Shown: positions 1 to 7,700 of the stretch, in pieces
How positions within the stretch are numbered: position 1 is the stretch's first letter
Layout of the letters: every line of letters begins with the position of its first letter
Source of the DNA: Beroe ovata
Taxonomy: Eukaryota; Ctenophora; Nuda; Beroida; Beroidae
Length of the DNA stretch: 10,688 bases
NCBI GenBank assembly: GCA_946803715.1
Contig: CAMPET010000421.1
Location: 9,448-20,135 of the forward strand
Direction of reading: 5' to 3'
Program-made: the position numbers and the translations under genes
The notes under the pieces: generated by a model
Database searches by the model: none
The model's input: the letters and a program-made list of their open reading frames with translations, nothing else
Told to the model about the DNA's origin: nothing

Positions 1-932
1 ATTGATTTTCATGTTTTTGCACGTTTTGCTTCCCACGCTTGAAATCATCATTTGGGCGTGCTTTCACGGCCAGTTTAAGCTGGACATGATTATAAAAAGG
101 GTTGATGCTTGTAGTATGAAAGTAGGAGATATGATTTGGTGAGAAATTAGCGTCGTTTGAGCTCATTCAGTATTCATGAGAGACCTTCAAAATCGGAGTA
201 AAAAGTGTGGGATCACTCGCTTCATTTTCTACCGATACTGAGATCGAAAATTCGATGCAAAATTTTTAGTCTATTTTCATTCAAATACCATGGATTCCCA
301 TGGAAATTTCGGCGCTGAGTCGATTCCCGAACGAATTTGGGCCCTATCTCGCTCCCCTTAGGAGCTGTTCGTCATGCGACTTCAAACCTCACGTCTGAGA
401 AGAAATCGGAATTTTCCCATATTTCCCGATGAGCTAGCCTAAAAATTTTTTCAGATTTGGATTCTTCGTCAAAAGATAGGCCGGAAACACTAATTCCCGG
501 TGTGTTTCCTGGAAAATGTTTTGAATTCGTTATTTGAGTGTGGTCTTACAGCCAGTTAAAGCTCGAATTGATCGTTAAGAGGATTGATACTTGTAATATG
601 AGAGAAGGAGAGATGATTTGGTGAAAAATTCACCAATTCACCATAAGAGACCTCTCAAATCGAAGTATAGGTTATAAGTGTGGGATCACCGACTTCAGCA
701 TCTACCCATACTTGGATCAAAATTTCGACGAAATTTGTTTGTTCCATTTCCATGCAAATGCCATATATAAATTTCTTGGTGTTTTTGGACGCTGAAGCGA
801 TTTCTGATCGAATATTGGCCCTATCTTGCCTCCCTGAGGCGTCATCTGTGACATATAATAATCATGAGGTAATGTTAATTGTTAACCCGTCTCGACTCAC
901 ATCACACGACACGTACCACACTGGGCACTTAC
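1..932 (-). other. HERC2 intron (5' part only), with no exon recognised
   Basis: The stretch lies downstream of the exon 24 donor, and no segment on the minus strand resembles the expected HERC2 continuation before the ZZ domain. A long plus-strand open frame crosses 680-1357 but runs antisense to exons 23-24, so it is not called. The visible content is a diverged direct duplication of about 480 nt, given separately. Confidence 0.7.
40..858. repeat. Diverged direct duplication, two copies about 480 nt apart
   Basis: Copy 1 spans about 40-385 and copy 2 about 522-858. Matching anchors include CCAGTTTAAGCTGGA (70) against CCAGTTAAAGCTCGA (552), GATGATTTGGTGA near 615 against GATATGATTTGGTGA near 127, GTGTGGGATCAC in both (208 and 679), and GGCCCTATCT (340 and 817). 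The offset moves from 482 to 477 by small indels. The copies look roughly 70% alike by eye. Neither carries an open frame shared with the other, so the element is non-coding; it could be two copies of a short interspersed element or an old local duplication. Confidence 0.75.
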
Positions 933-1713
933 CTGTCCCCCTTCTTGATAGGCTGGTCGTCCTGGTAACCAGCGGACCCGAGGATCTGTATGTTGACATA
1001 TTTCACCCAGTAATTCCCACACTTCCGGGCCCAGTTCACCTGGGTGGTAACAGTTACAGAGCACTCTACATGTACCTAGCCCTGAGTAAACGGATAACTC
1101 TTCATTTGTTATTCCCCTCTATTCTAGTACTGTTCAAAAGTAAGCGATTCATGTTCAATGCCTCCATAATGGCCCCTTCAATGCTCATGCACTGTCCCTG
1201 CAGTGTCCCTCGCACTAGCAGCAATCTGACGTACCCGGACATTGAGGTCGTGGAGTCCCTCGTTCTCAATCTTGAGTACGGACCCAGTATCCCCCACTAT
1301 TACATCCTCATACGTACTGATACACTTCACCTGGGGGATAGTCATGTGTCTCGCTGAGGAGAATGTGTCTCACTGAGGAAAATGTGTCTCACTGAGGTGA
1401 ATGTGTCTCACTGAGGAGAATGTGTCTCACTGAGGAGAATGTGTCTCACTGATACGAACATACTTTCGTACGGACGTTTAATAATACGACTCCGATAAAT
1501 GTTATAAATGTTATTATCTGTCACTAGCGACTGTCACTAGCGACTGTTACCACTGACTGCTACCAAAGAGTTTATGTTAACAGTGGCTGTTACTGCAGGA
1601 GCTTCTCACCTGCATCCCGACTCGAATGTTATTTTGAACGTACTCCGCGTACGCGTCCAGTGTAGCAAAGTTAGCGGGTAACTTGTACTGCGAGTCATCA
1701 TCTACATACTCGT
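933..1713 (-). CDS. HERC2: HERC2 exons 22-24: CPH (Cul7-type) domain
   Basis: The CPH domain is shared by CUL7, CUL9/PARC and HERC2; in the cullins it binds p53. Exon 22 (1713-1610) ends [13 protein letters not shown]. Exon 23 (1330-1235) encodes [20 protein letters not shown] then HDLNVR. Exon 24 (1039-933) encodes [19 protein letters not shown] and ends PIKKGD at a GTAAGT donor in phase 2. The Gly-Asp...Gly pattern, the Gly-Leu-His-Asp-Leu motif and the paired Trp/Tyr positions all match vertebrate HERC2. The next exon, leading towards the ZZ domain, is not in the window, so the last intron extends past position 1. Confidence 0.93.
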
Positions 1714-4700
1714 CTATGAGAGAGGGAGAGTGATTACTGATTACAGAGGGGGGGGTAATATCACACTCAATTTGTCAAAACTCTATCTTCAGACCCAAGT
1801 TATCTCACAGAAACTTTATCAAAGACATAGGAATTCATCTACTATTATAGACGGTCTCTCTCGTAATTGTTACCATGGTAACACCCTCGTCACATAACAA
1901 CATCCTACCTCCATCTGAGAACTCGTCGTCATCCGATGAGTCCTGCGCGGTGGGAGTAGTAGCGGGTCGGGCAGGCAGGGGCGGCGGGCTGGGATTCTCC
2001 AGTAACCAGGCAACCACCTGCTCAATACGGGGCTCCTCAACTGACAGTGCTGATGAGAGTTTCAGTGAGAATACATCATTTGGAGGGATCGAAAATGGGA
2101 CTCGTTTGATAATGGTTATCAGTGGTTACTTACAGGTCAGAGCATGTTCGATGTGGTGTTGAAGGAAGCCCATGTCCAGTATCTGTCTAACTATCGGCGC
2201 CATCGGTTTTGATTGCTTTGTGGTGGCGCTGTTGGGGCGTGACTTCACTTTCTTAGCCTGGTGATGAGATGCTTGTCTGACAATTGAATTGGCTAGGTAT
2301 GAAAGGTATCGAAATATCTGTCAACCGAGTTTAGAGTAATTTAACAGAAGTGATAGAATTCTCCGCGAAGAGGGATTGCTACCATTGAAGTTGGTTCTGA
2401 TACAGGATCAGGGTGGAGAAGCTCCGCCATGAGAAGCTGAGAGAGGGAAAGAGCGGCAACCTCCAGCTCTTCTTGGGAGAACACCGCCTTCACTGGACTA
2501 GGTCTCGTGGCGGAGACCTAGAGAGAGATGAGAATGAGTGGTTGCTATGAAGGATGAGTGGTTGCTATGGAAATACGACACTCGGTTCTCATATGCATAC
2601 CCCTAATCCTTATGCAATCACGAAGTAAGCAAACTGTGGTCCCTCTCACTCACCATGAGTTGTCTAAGGAGCTGGGACGAACCCGGTTGGTTCACCAAAT
2701 CAGAAGCATTTGCTTCAAATCCCTTTGGCAAGAGGGAGGTGTCAGGAGGAGCGTTCACCATGATTGCTCGTAATCGAGTCTGACTCTGGAATAGCACTCG
2801 GGCAGCTTTCAGAACTCCAAAGAGAAGGAGCTGCCGCCACAACATTGTTGGGTCTATCTTTGGTGGCTCACTGGGCGGCGAATCTGTAGCCACTTCCTCC
2901 ACTCCCCGCTTCTCACCTCGTTCAGGAACCGACTCCTCTTTCTCTGAGTAGGGGGGTTTGATAGTAAGAACTCTTGTTGAAATCACCTCGTCCTTTGAAA
3001 CTCATTCCAAACATCCCAACTCACCCCACCCCAAAAACTCAGCCTAACCCCAGGACTCACCCCCGTCCCCCACCCCACAAAACTCACCACTTACCCCACA
3101 AACCTCACCCCACCCCCACAAAACTCACCCTCGACGACACTCCCCTCGCAGTGAGGGGCATCTCCTGCGCTAAGTGTTCGCGTGTGACCCTTCTTACTAG
3201 AACTCCCGATAGCAGAGCAACTCGAGGTTCTGATGTGGCCAATGCCAGTGTTGCTGGACAGGTGATCAGGGAGGGTTACCTCTGAGTCTGGGGGAATATG
3301 AGGGTTGGATGAACAAAACTTGACAACATAGCTTTAACTTCAAGGGGGTTTAAGATATAACATTAACAGCAGGCATTCTAAAAGTTTGCAACTCATAAAG
3401 GCCCCGAAGGGCCGAGAAAAGTCACTGACCTAGACGTCTGGATCCGCTTGCTAGAAGTATGATGGATGCCCACACTCCCATATCTCTAGCGGACATGGGC
3501 AACTTGTCCACGTGCAGTGCACCTTCCACCACCAGCTGTACCTCGCTCAACAAGCACGCCTAGCAACAACATCACGTGTTACCATGGCAATTAACACATG
3601 GCAATAAATGGAAGTCACACAACACATAGAACGGAGGAAGACAAGTATGGAAATCAGAAGTAGCTGGACATTGTACCTTTTTGCTGTGGTCTTGGAGCTG
3701 TAGAGATATTTTACCAGATGGCTCAATCCTACAAATCGTAGCGAACCCCCATTTTGGGTTCTCAACGAGTGAACCTAACCTCGGTCTCTTGTCAACACCT
3801 CCTGTCAAATAATCGAGATTGTTTCTTTTTCGATCTATTCAACAAACTCACTGATGACTTACAGTTAGAAACATCGCGAACTCTATTGACTTACAGGTAT
3901 AATGAACATTTCAAACAAATGATCAGAAGATCCCACCTATCATACTGAGAACGGCAATAAGTGGGCCCATGATGCTAGGGTTCCCAATTACACCCTCCCC
4001 TTCATCTGCCAAAGCAATTATGTTCGTAATGGTACTCAACCAGTTTGATATGAACCTGAAGTGAAAATATTTGTACATGTTTGATGTTTTTCGATTGAAC
4101 AACACAATTTGAGCTGATTGCTCAATTACAATCCAATTATCTAACCCGTTAATTGAGGAATTCCATTCTGGGAGGGAGTGTAACTTTCTGAGGAGGGTAA
4201 CAACTTCCTCTGCCACTGTGCTGACTGGTGGTGCGGTGAGGGATGCGATGCCCTCCCCCTTGCCACACCGTGCCCTCTTACGACGATGCCCAACTCTGGG
4301 AGTGGAGGGGTCGTGTGAGATGGTGGTAACAACTCACTGCGCGTTTTATAAAGGAGTAAAGTGATCACACAGTATTAAAATGAGAGTTGTCAATTGTCAT
4401 AAACTCTGTACGTTGATCCTGTTCGAAGTTCGAATATTCCCCACAATGATTTTCAGAGCAACTCTCCTGCTATTGACTGCTTTCGTTATGGTGGCTCATG
4501 CGGATTTCAAGAAAGTGAAGCCACCAAAGAAGGGCTTGGTAGCAGCGAAAGCGTACCTAAAGGCCATGGATCCGAAGGCAGGAGATAGTGAGGAAAAGAA
4601 AGCAAGCTTGGTACTGCTAAACAAGATACAGGAAGCAATTGCGGACTACCGCTGTGCACTTGGGAGAAGCGATTGTGCACCACTTTTGGTAATTCCGTGA

Positions 4701-7700
4701 CTACTGAACCAGTGTTTTGAATTTTCTTCCTAAGTTACATTTTTTGCGATTCTTAGATACCTATGATGATTATCAAACGTTTGTCGTTTACAAAGTGAAA
4801 TGTTTCAGGTTTCAGCCCAAGAAGCGAAGAAGTACTTGCTATTTGAAAGTTTCGAGGACGGCAACTTCGAACCGTCCGACTCAGACACGAAACGTTTCAT
4901 CGTTGCGAAACAGGAAATTGGAGACGAAATTCCCCTCCTCAGTGCCATTGAGAGTAAGGTTGTCTCGTATATCTGTAGTGTTGAGCCAGGCACGTGCAAA
5001 GACGTGAGGAAGATTACAAACTCAGTGGGAAAGAAGCTGGATAATATCGCCGAAGAAAACAAGATTGAGAGTTCCTGATTCTATGCGATTGTTTTGTTGG
5101 ATAATGTCTCTTTTTGTTCATATTCTCGTCTCAAAGCACTGATAGAACGATAATTTGATTCTAAGGATTAAAACAAAAGTTAATTTTCGAAGAAAATGTA
5201 GCGACATACTTGGGAAGCCAGGTCTGGGACACGAGAACATGTCCGAGAATGGAGAACAGCTTGTCAATGAGTCCTGGTATCCTGGTGAGATCGTATCCCT
5301 TTCCCCAAGCAGGTAAGATAACACCCAACAATCTGAGTACCATAATCTTATGGAACACTTCAGCTCCAGTCCATCTGTGGGGGAGAATGTCAGAGATAGC
5401 GTGAGAGAGGTGGCTGGTGAGGGAGAGGGGGGGAGAAAGTGAGTATCAGTCAACTCCGGTGTCAGTGACAGTGAGGCGGAGGTTGTCGAGTGATATGAGA
5501 GGTTGTTCGAAGAGGGCTTGTAAGTCTTCAAATTTGGAGGTGTTGAGGAACAGAATCAGAAAATACAAGCTACACTAACGTTCCAGATCCCTGGTTACTG
5601 AGACTCCCAATGATAGAGAGAAGATGATCGAGCCAGCGGTTTTCCGACAGCATGTGTTTGACCGCTGGTGTTACTGCTATTCCTGATGATCATATAGCGA
5701 TAAGATCTCGATCAAAACTATAAATGTTTCGAAAACGGTAGGACAGTAGATGCATATTTAAAAAAATGCCTGTGACATGCTCACCCCGTATAAAGTTAAG
5801 AGAGGCTATGCCAGGATGGAAAGTCGTGTCCCGAGCCCAGTTCCTCAGTTTGTGATGGAGCAGCGAGCAAATGGGGGTTAGACCGACATTGTTCAGGCAG
5901 CCTGATACAATGGCTATCCGCGAAAGATAGTGTGCCGCCATCGCTCCGATACCCACCAAATTCTATAGAGAATGGAACAGTTTGAGTCGGTTTTCATGCT
6001 ATGCAAATACTAATCTTCCTCTTACCAAACCTTTCTTACCAAGTTTCGGGTGTCATTAAGCCAAGATTCCCACGTTTCAATCTCTTCTTCAGCAACCTCC
6101 AGATAAGAGTGGGTTTTGTCCAGGTTAGGGACATCAGCCAACTTCAAATCATATCTTCAGGAGGGGATAACAGTTAAACCACAAGAGTTGCAGAATAGCG
6201 GACAGAAACGCATGTGCTGCACACAACTAACCTCTTTTCTCTACCCATTCTATAGCTGTTAGTCTGACCAGAATCCCAGTGTACACGAACCCAGCCGTCA
6301 CCTCCAACCTAACAAAATATACGTTGGAAAGGTCAACCCAAACCATGTAATCCATATCATGCCAAGTTTTTGATAAATGAATATGACGAACTCACCTCGC
6401 TGATAACACATCCCTCGCCCGGTGGCTGACCATCCTGTTCTCCCCACTTCCAATCTGGACCTCGCACCACTCTTACTCCTGGTTTCAGCAACTTTGCCAC
6501 CTCACTCCCTAGAGAGAATGCATCGTTGTGATGGGTTGTCTGGAAACTACAGTCACTAGGATACAAACTCTCTGTGCTGCTAAGATACGCGCGTGAATTC
6601 TAAACCTGACATGGGAGGCGGGGGTGAGGGGCGAGGGGGTGGCTTCACTTCCTCTACCAGTGATAACACCACTTTGTTACTGCTCTTCATCCTAGTGGGA
6701 CATGATTAATGAGGATACACAAACAGGACACGTTATACACTCACTAAGATAAGGAGTGAAGATTGCCATCTGGAAAAGAGGGTTTTAACCAAAACGAGAA
6801 CTCACTTGTAAGGTCCTAGTATGCGTGATACGGATTGGGTGAGTGCCAGCATCCCGTTGTTGAGCAGCATGGTGACACTTGACGGGCTCTGACTCGATGA
6901 TAACATTGTCAGACACATGAGAAGGAACTTGCTGTGCACACTGGAGCTGATGAGATCATCCTGCGTCATGTCATCTCGTCGTGTATTACTGCTGCTACTA
7001 CTACTGCTACTTCCACTGGGGCCGTTTTCTATCAATGCCTGCGAGGGAGAGTAAGCTTGTTGAAGTTGAAACATGTGTAAATACTTCATGTAAGCCCAGA
7101 TAATTTCGCTCGGTTTTCACCTCAAGAGAAAGGACAGAGTTTCTCAGAGTATTCAGAGTCCAGAGGTCAATCTTCTGGAAGCTAAGGTCGAGAAGTAACC
7201 GTTCGTTAGCAGGTATAAGATCGACATTGTCCATGTAGTTAAGGAGGGGGCTAGGGTAGTCCCCTACCAGTCCCATCCATCCCTTCAGAATGAAATACTC
7301 CACGGACTTCAGCATGTTAGTCTCCGTAATGAGGGACATGAAGAACTCTGCTCCTTCCAGTCTCTTCTGAGCCCGCAGGACCTGAATCATAAACAGTTGA
7401 TGTGAAACCGTTTCTTACCAACATCTAATGAAAGCACAAAATGCGCGCACAAAACGCTCGTGCCCGCGCGAAGAAATACTACTTGAGATTAATGCGCCTT
7501 ACATAAAAGAGAGACGTTCGTTTACTGCCCAAAATTAAGTCGGAATTTGCCATTTTGGACATCGATTTTTTTGAAAGCATAATCACTGATGGCTTTCCAA
7601 TTTTGTCGACCACACAACTTTAAATAGATCCAACCACGACAGGATGCTATGGTACAACATCGGAAGCAATGCAACTGCAGGTGACAGACTGCATAGTTGG

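Noticed and set aside
680-1357. Long plus-strand open frame of 225 codons
   Set aside because: It runs antisense to HERC2 exons 23 and 24, which have strong protein-level matches, and continues into intron and duplicated sequence. Its openness reflects the coding strand opposite.
3129-3253. Alternative exon 17 starting at 3253 in another frame ([20 protein letters not shown])
   Set aside because: It leaves in phase 0, which does not match the natural CTACTCAG acceptor of exon 18. Starting at 3287 satisfies both neighbours and has the better pyrimidine tract.
3400-3418. Small GC-rich hairpin (GGCCCCGAAGGGCC) considered as a structured RNA element
   Set aside because: The stem is only four to five pairs, lies in an intron close to a donor, and no further structure surrounds it.
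4380-4445. Upstream in-frame ATG giving the nested gene a 22-residue N-terminal extension
   Set aside because: It would bury the signal peptide, and it sits at about the expected transcription start 30 nt after the TATA box, so it is unlikely to be in the mRNA with enough leader.
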